Origin: Desulfospira sp963664655
GTDB lineage: Bacteria > Desulfobacterota > Desulfobacteria > Desulfobacterales > Desulfobacteraceae
Direction of reading: 5' to 3'
DNA: 64,000 nucleotides
NCBI GenBank assembly: GCA_963664655.2
Contig: OY761554.1
Span: 2,170,001-2,234,000 of the forward strand
Shown here: piece by piece, positions 8,978 through 17,976 of the stretch
Numbering within the stretch: the stretch's first letter is position 1
Layout: the number at the start of each line of letters is the position of its first letter
Translations under genes and position numbers: made by a program
Notes under the pieces: model-generated
What the model was told of the DNA's origin: nothing
The model's input: only the letters and a program-made list of their open reading frames with translations
Database searches by the model: none

Positions 8978-10354
8978 ATGGGGGATCAGGATCACAAAAT
9001 TACCCCGGACACTGCCGAACTGCAGCGCCGGGTGGCGGTGTTGAGCGGATTGCTCCATCTGGAGCAGCAGCTTCGAAACGCACAAACCCTCCGGGAGCTT
9101 TCCTTCCTGGTTGTTAACGAAACCCTCGGGCTTCTTGCCTTTCGCCAGGCCGTGTTCTGGGAGCAGATTTCCGGAGGACGTATTCGCATCACATCGGTCT
9201 CGGGTGTGGAACAGGTGGATGCCAATGCCCCCTACCCGCGGTTTTTGCAGCAGCTTATCAAGGGTATGCATACCGCATCCTCCTCTGAAGCCCAAATTTT
9301 TACCATACACAGTTTTAATGAAAAAATCCGGCAGGCATGGTCGGAGTGGGCGCCCGGAGAACTTCTTTCCGTGAACCTTAAAGGCCGGGATGGTGGCGGT
9401 GCCGCCGGTCTTGTCTTTATGCGCCAGGCACCCTGGACCCCTGCAGAAACAGCATTGGCCCAAAGAGTCGCAGATACCTTCAGTCATGCCGGGGCAGCGC
9501 TTGTAAGCCGCACAAGCCTGTTTCAAAGAATGGGCGTCAAAATCCCCGGCCGGCTTGGGGCTGCAGCTGGGCTCTGCTTTATTTTTTTGCTTTTTTTGCC
9601 GGTGCGTCTGTCCGTACTCGCCCCCATGGAAATAATTCCCCGAAATCCGGAGGTGGTTGCTTCGCCCATGAGCGGCGCCGTCAAGGCCGTGGCGGTCAGT
9701 CCCAATCAGATGGTGAAAACCGGGCAGCTGCTCTTTACCCTGGATGATATCCGTATTCGCAACGAATATGACATTGCACTCAAAACCCTGAGCGTCCTCA
9801 AGGCAGATCATCTCAGGGCCCTGCAGAAAGCTTTTGCCGATCAGGAGAGCCGGGCACGGATTCTGATGATTGAAGCCGAAATGGAACAGCAGCAGGCAAC
9901 AATCGATTATCTTTCCGAAGAGCTTGAGCGAAGCCGGGTTCTGGCAAGCGCTGACGGGATCGCGGTTTTCACCGACGTGAATGACTGGATCGGCCGGCCC
10001 GTGGTGGTGGGTGAAAAGATCATGACCATAGCGGACCCGGCACAGGTTGCAGCGCAAATTCAGCTCCCGGTGAATGATGCCGTCAACCTTAATCCGGGAG
10101 CGACCATACGGCTTTTTTTAAATACGTCACCGGACCACCCCATGGGTGCCGTGCTTGAACAGGCCGCCTACGAGGCCCAGGTAACCGAGGCCGGCATACT
10201 GGCTTTCCGGCTTAAGGCCCGCCTGGACCAGGGGGTGACACCACCGCGCATCGGCCTGCGCGGGACAGCCAAAATTTATGGGGAAAAAGTCACGCTTCTG
10301 TATTACCTTTTGCGCCGTCCGCTCTCAGGCACACGCCGGTATCTGGGGATGTAG
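8978..10354 (+). CDS. GAF-like cytoplasmic domain fused to a transmembrane HlyD adaptor
   Basis: A 458-residue fusion. Residues about 20-180 look like a cytoplasmic GAF domain (FLVVNETLGLLAFRQAVFWEQ, then PGELLSVNLKGRDGGGAAGLVFM and TPAETALAQRVADTFSHAGAAL). One membrane helix follows (AAAGLCFIFLLFLPVRLSVLA, about 195-215). Then comes a periplasmic HlyD-like part with MEIIPRNPEVVASPMSGAVKAVAVSPNQMVKTGQLLF, a coiled-coil hairpin, and SADGIAVF. Linking a ligand-sensing GAF domain to an export adaptor is unusual. It starts directly at the end of the previous gene and ends two bases before the M50 gene, so the three are one transcription unit. Confidence 0.82.
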   Translation: MGDQDHKITPDTAELQRRVAVLSGLLHLEQQLRNAQTLRELSFLVVNETLGLLAFRQAVFWEQISGGRIRITSVSGVEQVDANAPYPRFLQQLIKGMHTASSSEAQIFTIHSFNEKIRQAWSEWAPGELLSVNLKGRDGGGAAGLVFMRQAPWTPAETALAQRVADTFSHAGAALVSRTSLFQRMGVKIPGRLGAAAGLCFIFLLFLPVRLSVLAPMEIIPRNPEVVASPMSGAVKAVAVSPNQMVKTGQLLFTLDDIRIRNEYDIALKTLSVLKADHLRALQKAFADQESRARILMIEAEMEQQQATIDYLSEELERSRVLASADGIAVFTDVNDWIGRPVVVGEKIMTIADPAQVAAQIQLPVNDAVNLNPGATIRLFLNTSPDHPMGAVLEQAAYEAQVTEAGILAFRLKARLDQGVTPPRIGLRGTAKIYGEKVTLLYYLLRRPLSGTRRYLGM

Positions 10355-10356
10355 AC

Positions 10357-12477
10357 ATGTCAACAGCGGCTCTCAGGGCAGATTTCACAGACACATTGCT
10401 TCGTGAAGACCTAAAACTTATACCTGGTCCGGCATCTTTGGCCGGGGCCCCAACCTGGACAGTGCATGACCCGGTGCGTCATGCGTTTTTCAGAATCGGC
10501 CGTCGGGAGTTTGAGATGCTCCGACGGTGGGGGCAGCCGCCAAAGCAGATGATCAATTCCATCGCAGAGCAAACCACCGTCCGGGTGAATCTGTCTGATA
10601 TCAGCCGATTGCACCGTTTTCTGACCGTGAACAATTTGCTTTCCCCCTCAACGCCTGTTGTTAAAAAATATCTGCACGAACGGTCAAAGGCCCCCCCAAA
10701 AAATATTTTTTCACGTATTCTGTTCAGTTACCTTTTTTTCAGGATACCCCTGGTTCGCCCGGACGACTTTCTTTCCCGGACCCTGCCCGTTGTTCGTCTG
10801 GCCGCCCGGTTATTTCGTGTGGCGCTGATCCCCTTGCTTTTCCTTGCGCTCTTTGTGCTGGTACGGCAGTGGCCACAGTTTATTCACACCTTTTCCTGGT
10901 CTTTTACAACCTGGGGCATGGTCATGTATGCCCTTGCCGTTTTCGGGGCCAAGGCCGCCCATGAACTGGGGCATGCCTATGCGGCAAAGCATTGGGGGCT
11001 TCGGGTTCCCACACTGGGGGTGGCATTCATGGTGCTGTGGCCCATCTTTTACACCGACAACACCGATTCCTGGCGGCTTGCCGACCGCATGGCCCGTATG
11101 GCCATTGTTGCGGCAGGCATGCTGGTGGAGCTGACCATTGCCATCCTGGCCACGCTGCTGTGGGCGGTCCTGCCCGAAGGACCCGCCCGGGGCGTCTGTT
11201 TTATCCTTGCCTCAGCTACATGGATCAGCTCTGTTGCCGTCAACGCCATTCCGTTTATGCGTTTTGACGGGTACTACTTTTTTTCAGACCTGCTGGATAT
11301 TCCGAATCTTCACCAGCGCGCCTTTGCCATGGGCCGATGGTTCCTGCACAGGCTCTTTTTCGGCAGCCCTGAGCCCGCGCCGGAAATACTTTCATCCCGT
11401 CGTCAGGCGTTGTTGGTTTTGTTTGCCCTTGCCACCTGGGTGTACCGGCTTGTCCTGTTTACCGGGATTGCCCTGGTGGTCTACCACCTGGCCTTCAAGA
11501 TGCTGGGCACCCTGCTGTTCTCAGTGGAAATCGCCTGGTTTGTTGGGCGGCCGGTTTTCCGGGAAATTCTGACTTGGCCAAAGGTGATGGGGCAGGCCGG
11601 AGTGACGCGCAACAGTGTGTTGTTTTTCCTTTTTGTTGGCGGCTTGGTTTTATGGATGGTGTTGCCCGGACAAAATCATGTCCGGATCCCGGCCATTCTA
11701 CGACCCGGCCAGGGGGCATGGATTTACCCCCCTGCCGCCGGGTATATTCTTACGGTTGCGGTTGAGAACACCGCCAAAGTCAGGGCCGGAACAGTGCTCT
11801 TAAGACTTGCATCACCGGACCTGGAGCACAAGATCCGTCTTGCCGAAAGCCGGGAAAGGTTCCTTGTTACCCGGCTGAACCGGGAATCGGGCAACAGTGC
11901 CTTACGCGAACAGCACCGGGTGACCGGAAGGCAGCTTGCCCAAGTTCGGACCGCCCTTGCCGGATTGCACCGGCTAAAGGAGCAGCTGGTTATCAGGGCA
12001 GCCACGGACGCAATGCTTTTTGATCCAGCCCCGCAACTTTGCCCCGGTCTGTGGGTAAATCCCCAAACCCCTCTTTTCCTTCTGGTAGATCCATGCATTC
12101 CGTCCATTCAGGGGTTTGTTCCCGAAACAATGTTGCAGCAGATCCGTGTCGGGGCCGCATGCAGGTTTTACCCCGACATTCCGGAGCGGAGCACGCTTGA
12201 CGGAAAACTTAAACAGGTAGAGTCTTCCGGTATCCGTCGTCTTGACGAGCCATACCCGGCATCTGTCTTTGGCGGTAAGATCCCGGTGGTGCCCGGAGAA
12301 GACGGCCTTCATGTCCGTCAGGGCCTGTACCGGGTTGCGATGGCCGTGGACGGCAAAGCAATAACCGCATTTCAGGTCACTCCCGGAACCCTGGTGATTA
12401 AGGCTTTGCCCCGCAGCCCAGTATTTGAATTATGGCGCCGGATTTGTGCCCTGTTTGTCCGTGAAAGCGGATTCTGA
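10357..12477 (+). CDS. M50-type membrane metalloprotease fused to a HlyD-like domain
   Basis: A 706-residue polytopic membrane protein. Residues about 25-95 resemble a PqqD-like domain (DPVRHAFFRIGRREFEML ... ISRLHRFLTVNNLL). The M50 zinc site is AAHELGHAYAAKHWG (HExxH) near residue 205, and the second motif is NAIPFMRFDGYYFFSDLL near 300. Several hydrophobic helices surround them. The C-terminal third is a HlyD-like barrel-sandwich and hairpin (GAWIYPPAAGYILTVAVENTAKVRAGTVLL). Such M50-HlyD proteins occur in peptide and surface-protein export or processing loci. It probably forms the inner-membrane part of the system here; whether it cleaves substrate or only transports is unknown. Confidence 0.85.
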   Translation: MSTAALRADFTDTLLREDLKLIPGPASLAGAPTWTVHDPVRHAFFRIGRREFEMLRRWGQPPKQMINSIAEQTTVRVNLSDISRLHRFLTVNNLLSPSTPVVKKYLHERSKAPPKNIFSRILFSYLFFRIPLVRPDDFLSRTLPVVRLAARLFRVALIPLLFLALFVLVRQWPQFIHTFSWSFTTWGMVMYALAVFGAKAAHELGHAYAAKHWGLRVPTLGVAFMVLWPIFYTDNTDSWRLADRMARMAIVAAGMLVELTIAILATLLWAVLPEGPARGVCFILASATWISSVAVNAIPFMRFDGYYFFSDLLDIPNLHQRAFAMGRWFLHRLFFGSPEPAPEILSSRRQALLVLFALATWVYRLVLFTGIALVVYHLAFKMLGTLLFSVEIAWFVGRPVFREILTWPKVMGQAGVTRNSVLFFLFVGGLVLWMVLPGQNHVRIPAILRPGQGAWIYPPAAGYILTVAVENTAKVRAGTVLLRLASPDLEHKIRLAESRERFLVTRLNRESGNSALREQHRVTGRQLAQVRTALAGLHRLKEQLVIRAATDAMLFDPAPQLCPGLWVNPQTPLFLLVDPCIPSIQGFVPETMLQQIRVGAACRFYPDIPERSTLDGKLKQVESSGIRRLDEPYPASVFGGKIPVVPGEDGLHVRQGLYRVAMAVDGKAITAFQVTPGTLVIKALPRSPVFELWRRICALFVRESGF

Positions 12478-12610
12478 TATTTCCGATCCTGCCCCGGAAA
12501 TAAACATCGCGGCTTGATTTTTCTCATTTTTCATGACATATATTAAGGTAAATTAACCGAAAAATTTATTTCTACCCTTTTTCGCAAACTATCTCAGGCA
12601 GTCTGATGTC

Positions 12611-13504
12611 ATGGAGTTAACTTTGAAGTCAGATAAGAAAATTTATTTTGTCGCCGGTATGCCCAGAAGCGGTTCAACCCTTCTGATGAATATCCTTGGG
12701 CAAAACCCCCGGTTCTATGTCACCCCGACTTCGGGGATTCTTGATATTCTGGTGCAGACACGCAATGCCTGGGACAAAAGTCAGGCCTTTCGGGTTCTCA
12801 TTCGCAAGGAGAGCGAACTGATCAAGGGCAATGTGATGCGAAGCATCCTGCAAGCCTATTTCGCTCATACGGATAAGCACGTTTGTTTTGACAAGAACCG
12901 GAACTGGACGGACTACCTGGAAATGGCAGCCGCGCTGACCCAGGGGGCGGATTCGCTTCGGGTGCTGGTGATGGTGCGCGACCTGCGCGACATTGTGGCG
13001 TCGTTTGAAAAACTTTACCGCAAGACCAGCGCCCTGAGCCAGATTCCCCAGGAGGCGGGTGAGCCGCTTACCATGAAAACAGCCGTGGGCCGGCTGACCG
13101 TGTTTATTGACAATCGCCAGCCGGTGGGGCGCGCTTTCAACGCAGTGCGTGACGCGGTAACAAGGGGCTGGCGTAAAAATATGCTCTTTGTGGAATACGG
13201 TGCCCTGACCAGCGCACCGGAGCGGACCATGACGCAGATTTATGACTTTCTGGGTGAAGAATACTTTGAACATAATTTTAATCATGTGGAGCAGATCCTC
13301 TTTGAGGACGATTCGGTGCACGGGTTCAAGGACCTGCATACCATAAGGCGGCAGGTACAGCCTCAGAAACCGCAGTGGCCGGATGTGTTTGATGAAACCG
13401 TACTTGGGCATGCCGTCTGGAGCGATGTGGAGAAACTGGCCCGTTTCTGGCGCGGCTATCTTAAAGGCGAAACCCAGGACCCGGAAGTTGGGGTTGGCTC
13501 TTAA
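12611..13504 (+). CDS. Sulfotransferase family protein
   Basis: A 297-residue soluble PAPS-dependent sulfotransferase-like protein. The 5'-phosphosulfate loop is MPRSGSTLLMN (residues 17-27), and the 3'-phosphate motif is VRDLRDIVASFEK (near 120). The C-terminal part (YDFLGEEYFEHNFNHVEQIL) is like the bacterial Sulfotransfer_3/tyrosylprotein group. It lies 13 bases before the large surface-protein gene, with a perfect AGGAGG between, so the two are probably co-translated. A role in sulfating the exported protein is plausible but is inference. Confidence 0.85.
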   Translation: MELTLKSDKKIYFVAGMPRSGSTLLMNILGQNPRFYVTPTSGILDILVQTRNAWDKSQAFRVLIRKESELIKGNVMRSILQAYFAHTDKHVCFDKNRNWTDYLEMAAALTQGADSLRVLVMVRDLRDIVASFEKLYRKTSALSQIPQEAGEPLTMKTAVGRLTVFIDNRQPVGRAFNAVRDAVTRGWRKNMLFVEYGALTSAPERTMTQIYDFLGEEYFEHNFNHVEQILFEDDSVHGFKDLHTIRRQVQPQKPQWPDVFDETVLGHAVWSDVEKLARFWRGYLKGETQDPEVGVGS

Positions 13505-13517
13505 CAGGAGGCAGTCG

Positions 13518-16500
13518 ATGGTATTGAAGGAAAAAAGATTACGCGGCATTGTTTCTCCATCTATGGAGGCTTTTGACTGTACGGCGGCATGCTACAGTGC
13601 CGGCGCGGCAAGACCGCGGGGGCTGATGATGGCCCTTGAACCCCGGTATCTCTATGATGCCTCAGCTCTTGTTGCCGGGCTGGATATGGTCGGGGATGCC
13701 CAGGCCGACATGGCGGGTGATCCGGTCTATGATATATCCGCCGATACCCTGTTTTCAAAAAACGGCATGGCTGACATGGCGAATAACCTTGCGGCCCCTG
13801 CGGACGAATCTCCCAGTGTCATTATTTTTGTGGATTCCCGTGTGGATGATTATCAGGCCCTTATCGGAGAGACCGGTTCCGGCACCCTGGTGGTAGAGCT
13901 TGATGCCAACAGCGACGGCGTGTTAGAGATCACCCGGATTCTTGCCGGGTATGACCATATTGAAACGGTGCATCTTATTTCCCATGGATCTTCCGGTGAA
14001 ATTACCCTTGGCAGCACCGAACTTTCCAGCGAAACCATTGACGATTATACCCTGGAACTGTGCAGCTGGGCGCAAAGTTTATCCTCCGGGGCCGATATCC
14101 TCATTTACGGCTGCAACGTATCCTCGGGAACGGCAGGACAGGCTTTTGTGGCTGAACTGGCGGACCTGACCGGTGCCGATGTCGCGGCCTCGGATGACTT
14201 GACCGGTGCCCGGAGTACGGGCGGAGACTGGGAGCTTGAAACAAGAATCGGAATTATTGAAAGCGGCCTTGCCGGCACTGCGGCCTCCCGGCACGCATAT
14301 GCCGGAACCCTGGCGGATTATACCGTGGACAATGCCACAGATGAACAGGATGGGAACTATTCCGCCGGAGACTTAAGCCTTCGCGAAGCCCTGAATCTGG
14401 CAAACGGGAATACTCAAGCCGACAGCATAACCTTTTCCTCCAGCCTGAGCACGATTACGCTGAATCAGGCTTACGGGCAGTTGCAGGTTGCGGCGACACA
14501 CGGGGTAACCATCAACGGTGATACGGATGCCGACGGAGATGCCGACATCACCATCAGCGGCAATAACCAGATCGGAATCCTTCGTATTGCAAATAATGCC
14601 CCGGCCACACTGTACGCCCTGAATCTGGTAAACGGCTATAATACCGCCTACCACGGCGGGGCAATAATGAATTACGGCGCCTTGGCGATACGAAACAGTT
14701 CCCTATCCAATAACCGGACATCCTTTAGCGGCGGGGCAATTTTTAACGAAGGGGGAAAGCTCTATGTTTATAACAGTGACATATTCTATAATCAGGCCCT
14801 GGGCAAGGATGACCCCGCTTATGCCAATGGATCTGGAGAATATTACGGCAACGGCGGCGGCATCTTAAACCGCAACGGCGGATACGTCAAAATTGACAAC
14901 AGCAGGATATCCAACAACGATGCCTATGGATATACCCAGGCCAACAGGGGTGACGGCGGAGGAATTTCAAATTACGGCAGCGGCAGTACGCTAATTATTC
15001 AAAACAGCAGCACCATTTCCGGAAACACCGCAAACGACGACGGTGGCGGCATAACAAACTGGGATGGTGCCACCCTGAAAATGTATAACAGCACCATTTC
15101 CGGAAACATTGCATACGGCAACGTCGGCGGCGGAATTGAGATTTGTGAAAGCTATGGGCTGATTTCCCGCAGCACAATTTCCAACAACAGCAATGCCGGG
15201 GGTGCCGGGGGTGGTATTGAAAATTATAAAGGGACATTAAATATTACCGGCAGCACCATTTCCGGAAACTCAGCCCTGAACGGCGGCGGCCTTTATTGTA
15301 TAAATACGACCGGAACAGGTGTGGTAACCGGAAATTTTTCAACAACCATTACCAACAGCACCATTTCAGGGAATACCGCAACCGGAAGAGGCGGGGCAAT
15401 CTTTAATTACACCTACAATACGCCCAATTCCAATACAATCACCCTTTCCAACAGCACCCTTTCCGGAAACGCGGCGGGCACAGGTACAGGGCATGAAATT
15501 TATAATTATCAGGCAGCCGGAACAGCCCGGATTACACTGTATCACAGTACCATCTACAATACGGCTGCAACAGGGTCCGCGCTGTATAACAACAGCGGGA
15601 CCGTTACCGCAGGACACAGCATCATATCCGCCAGCGTATCCGGTTCATTGACCAGCAACGGCTACAACCTGTTTACCGACGCCGGCGTCATCAGGACAGG
15701 CTCCGACATATACTCTTCGGATGCCGGTCTTGAGGCCCTGGCTGACAATGGCGGTGTCACATGGACCCATGCACTGAAATCAACCAGTCCGGCACTTAAT
15801 GCCGGTGATGCCTCATTGTCGGCGGGCGTTGACGGCTCAACCACGGATCAGCGCGGCGACAGCCGGGTTTCCGGCACCATTGACATCGGGGCACTGGAAC
15901 ATCAGACTCCTGCGGCAGCCAATGATGCCGGCAGTACCAATGAAAATACGGTTCTGACGGTAGCTGCCGCCGGTGGCGTGCTGACCAATGATACTGGCGA
16001 AGGACTGACCGTAACCGGCTATGATGCCGTCAGCGCCAACGGGGCAACGATAACGATGAATGCCGACGGCAGCTTCAGCTATGATCCCACTTCCGCCGCA
16101 GCCATTCAGGCACTGGCTGCCGGCGGTACGCTGAACGACACCTTTACCTATACCGTAACCGATAACCTGGGCATGACGTCCACTGCCGTTGTCACGATAA
16201 CGGTCTTTGGTGCAAACGACCCGCCGACCCTGAGCGCTGCAGCCGAAAATCCAACCTATACGCAAACCGGCGGTGCGGTCTCTTTGTTCTCCGGCACTGC
16301 CGTCTCCACCATTGAAAGCGGCCAGACAATCACAGGCTTAACTTTTAAGGTGGGCAACGTATCTAACGGCGCAAATGAGGTCATCACCATAGACGGCACC
16401 CGGATATCTCTTTCGACCGGAAGCGGAACAACCGGCAGCGGCATGGCCTATACGGTCACTGTGAGCGGCGGTACGGCAACGGTCACCTTAAGCGGGGCCG

Positions 16501-17747
16501 CCATGACGCCTGCTGGTGCACAAACGCTTGTCAACGGGATGACTTACCATAACACCAGCGCAGCCCCGACAGCCGGGAACCGGACCGTGACGCTGACTTC
16601 AATCATGGACAGCGGCGGCACGGCGAACGGCGGCAGGAATACCACTGTTTTAAACATCGTGTCCAGTGTGACGGTAGCTTCGACAAACCAAGGGCCGAAT
16701 GCAGGCGCCGACAGATACAGCACCGATGAAAACACGGTGGTGACCACGGGCAATGTGCTGGTCAACGACACAGATCCGGACACGGATCCGCTCGTCATAA
16801 CAGGCATTGATTCAACAGGAACCAAAGGGATCGTGACCGATAACGGGGACGGCACCTTCGGGTATGATCCAAACGGTAAGTTTGATTACCTTGCCCAGGG
16901 GGAATCGGCCATGGACACCTTCACCTACACCATATCAGACGGCAAAGGCGGAACCGCAACGGCCACGGTAACCATCACGATAACCGGTGCCGGCAACAGC
17001 CCGGGCAATAACAGCCAGAACAACAATAATTCTTTGGGGCCGGATATTGTACCCCCCGGGCACCCGTCATCAAATGATATTCCGGGCACTGGTACCCCGT
17101 TTTTTCCGGGTGGGCCGTCGGCTTGGGGAAACCGCAGCGGGAGCGGAAACCATGATCCCGGTTATACCTGGGCCGGCAGTGGCTCCGGTAAACCCAAGTC
17201 AACTGCAGATGATAACATAGGCTGGAATAACGAGCCGCCAAAACCGGATGATGACCATTTTAAAACCAATGAGGAACAGGTCCTGGTTATTTCCGGTGAT
17301 GATTTACTGATCAATGACAAGGATGAAAACGGTGATACCCTTGTCATTACCCACCATGAATCCGTCAGCCGGCAAGGTGCCACCATAACGGTCAATGAAG
17401 AAGGGGAATTCGTGTATGACCCCACAACATCCAAAGAGATCCAGACGCTTGGGCCGGGGATGACCATCCAGGATACCTTTACCTACACGGTGAGCGACGG
17501 CAAGGGGGGGGAAGCCACAGCCACCGTCACGGTTACCGTTCACGGGCAAAAGGAAGGCACCGGACACCTGAAATCCCCTGGGGACCAGTATCCAGCTCCC
17601 CCTGCTCAGGACAGTGACAATCCGGAAAAGCCCGGACCCGAGGTCCGCAACGCCCCAAGACCCATCGGGTTCAGTGGCCAGCTTCGTCATGCCGCCGGCC
17701 AGGCTGAACTGGCAAGGGCAGATCTTGTTGCCAGACTATGCGCATGA
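13518..17747 (+). CDS. Large exported surface protein: LEPR-XLL-like leader, DUF4347, beta-helix, cadherin-like repeats
   Basis: A 1409-residue protein starting at ATG 13518, seven bases after AGGAGG. The N-terminus has no classical signal peptide but carries MMALEPRYLYDASA near residue 38, like the LEPR-XLL leader motif of giant surface proteins. Next is a DUF4347-type domain (VIIFVDSRVDDYQALI ... LISHGSSGEITLGS ... DILIYGCNVSSG). Then comes SLREALNLANG followed by repeated NSTISGN(T/A) units of a right-handed beta-helix (about 320-740). Several VCBS/cadherin-like Ig repeats (NENTVLTV, NDTFTYTVTD) fill the rest. The tail, PIGFSGQLRHAAGQAELARADL, may be the export signal. Likely a biofilm or adhesion protein secreted by its neighbours. 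Confidence 0.88.
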   Translation: MVLKEKRLRGIVSPSMEAFDCTAACYSAGAARPRGLMMALEPRYLYDASALVAGLDMVGDAQADMAGDPVYDISADTLFSKNGMADMANNLAAPADESPSVIIFVDSRVDDYQALIGETGSGTLVVELDANSDGVLEITRILAGYDHIETVHLISHGSSGEITLGSTELSSETIDDYTLELCSWAQSLSSGADILIYGCNVSSGTAGQAFVAELADLTGADVAASDDLTGARSTGGDWELETRIGIIESGLAGTAASRHAYAGTLADYTVDNATDEQDGNYSAGDLSLREALNLANGNTQADSITFSSSLSTITLNQAYGQLQVAATHGVTINGDTDADGDADITISGNNQIGILRIANNAPATLYALNLVNGYNTAYHGGAIMNYGALAIRNSSLSNNRTSFSGGAIFNEGGKLYVYNSDIFYNQALGKDDPAYANGSGEYYGNGGGILNRNGGYVKIDNSRISNNDAYGYTQANRGDGGGISNYGSGSTLIIQNSSTISGNTANDDGGGITNWDGATLKMYNSTISGNIAYGNVGGGIEICESYGLISRSTISNNSNAGGAGGGIENYKGTLNITGSTISGNSALNGGGLYCINTTGTGVVTGNFSTTITNSTISGNTATGRGGAIFNYTYNTPNSNTITLSNSTLSGNAAGTGTGHEIYNYQAAGTARITLYHSTIYNTAATGSALYNNSGTVTAGHSIISASVSGSLTSNGYNLFTDAGVIRTGSDIYSSDAGLEALADNGGVTWTHALKSTSPALNAGDASLSAGVDGSTTDQRGDSRVSGTIDIGALEHQTPAAANDAGSTNENTVLTVAAAGGVLTNDTGEGLTVTGYDAVSANGATITMNADGSFSYDPTSAAAIQALAAGGTLNDTFTYTVTDNLGMTSTAVVTITVFGANDPPTLSAAAENPTYTQTGGAVSLFSGTAVSTIESGQTITGLTFKVGNVSNGANEVITIDGTRISLSTGSGTTGSGMAYTVTVSGGTATVTLSGAAMTPAGAQTLVNGMTYHNTSAAPTAGNRTVTLTSIMDSGGTANGGRNTTVLNIVSSVTVASTNQGPNAGADRYSTDENTVVTTGNVLVNDTDPDTDPLVITGIDSTGTKGIVTDNGDGTFGYDPNGKFDYLAQGESAMDTFTYTISDGKGGTATATVTITITGAGNSPGNNSQNNNNSLGPDIVPPGHPSSNDIPGTGTPFFPGGPSAWGNRSGSGNHDPGYTWAGSGSGKPKSTADDNIGWNNEPPKPDDDHFKTNEEQVLVISGDDLLINDKDENGDTLVITHHESVSRQGATITVNEEGEFVYDPTTSKEIQTLGPGMTIQDTFTYTVSDGKGGEATATVTVTVHGQKEGTGHLKSPGDQYPAPPAQDSDNPEKPGPEVRNAPRPIGFSGQLRHAAGQAELARADLVARLCA

Positions 17748-17856
17748 AAAGATCCATATGGTAACCGGCAAATTACAGCCACGGAACGATCCGGTCCGTC
17801 AGGTGCCGGGCCCAGCCCACAACACAACATACAGATGATTTAACAAGTTATTAAAA

Positions 17857-17950
17857 TTTTTTATATGAAAATCTCACTAACATTTTGAAAAGACGTTCAT
17901 TATTCGTTTCAGGCGGTTCTTGGTTGGATAACCAAGGCGGCCCGTGGCCG
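17857..17950. other. Conserved two-hairpin element, copy A
   Basis: A 94-base non-coding segment aligning without gaps to 47094-47180. It shares TTATATGAAA, TCTCACTAA and CTTGGTTGGATAACC. Here the second hairpin is CTTGGTT-GGAT-AACCAAG. It lies about 30 bases upstream of the tolC-like gene, after the surface-protein gene, and TTATATGAAAAT recurs just after it (17951-17962). The strand is not determined. It could be a structured RNA leader or a mobile palindromic element. Confidence 0.55.
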
Positions 17951-17976
17951 TTATATGAAAATTTTTGGAGGCGTAA

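Noticed and set aside
13561..17690. Several minus-strand frames of 60-140 codons inside the large surface-protein gene
   Set aside because: Shadows of a low-complexity repeat-rich coding sequence.
17857..17950. Cyclic-di-GMP (GEMM) riboswitch upstream of the tolC-like gene
   Set aside because: The conserved GEMM core sequences are absent; only a generic two-hairpin structure is seen.
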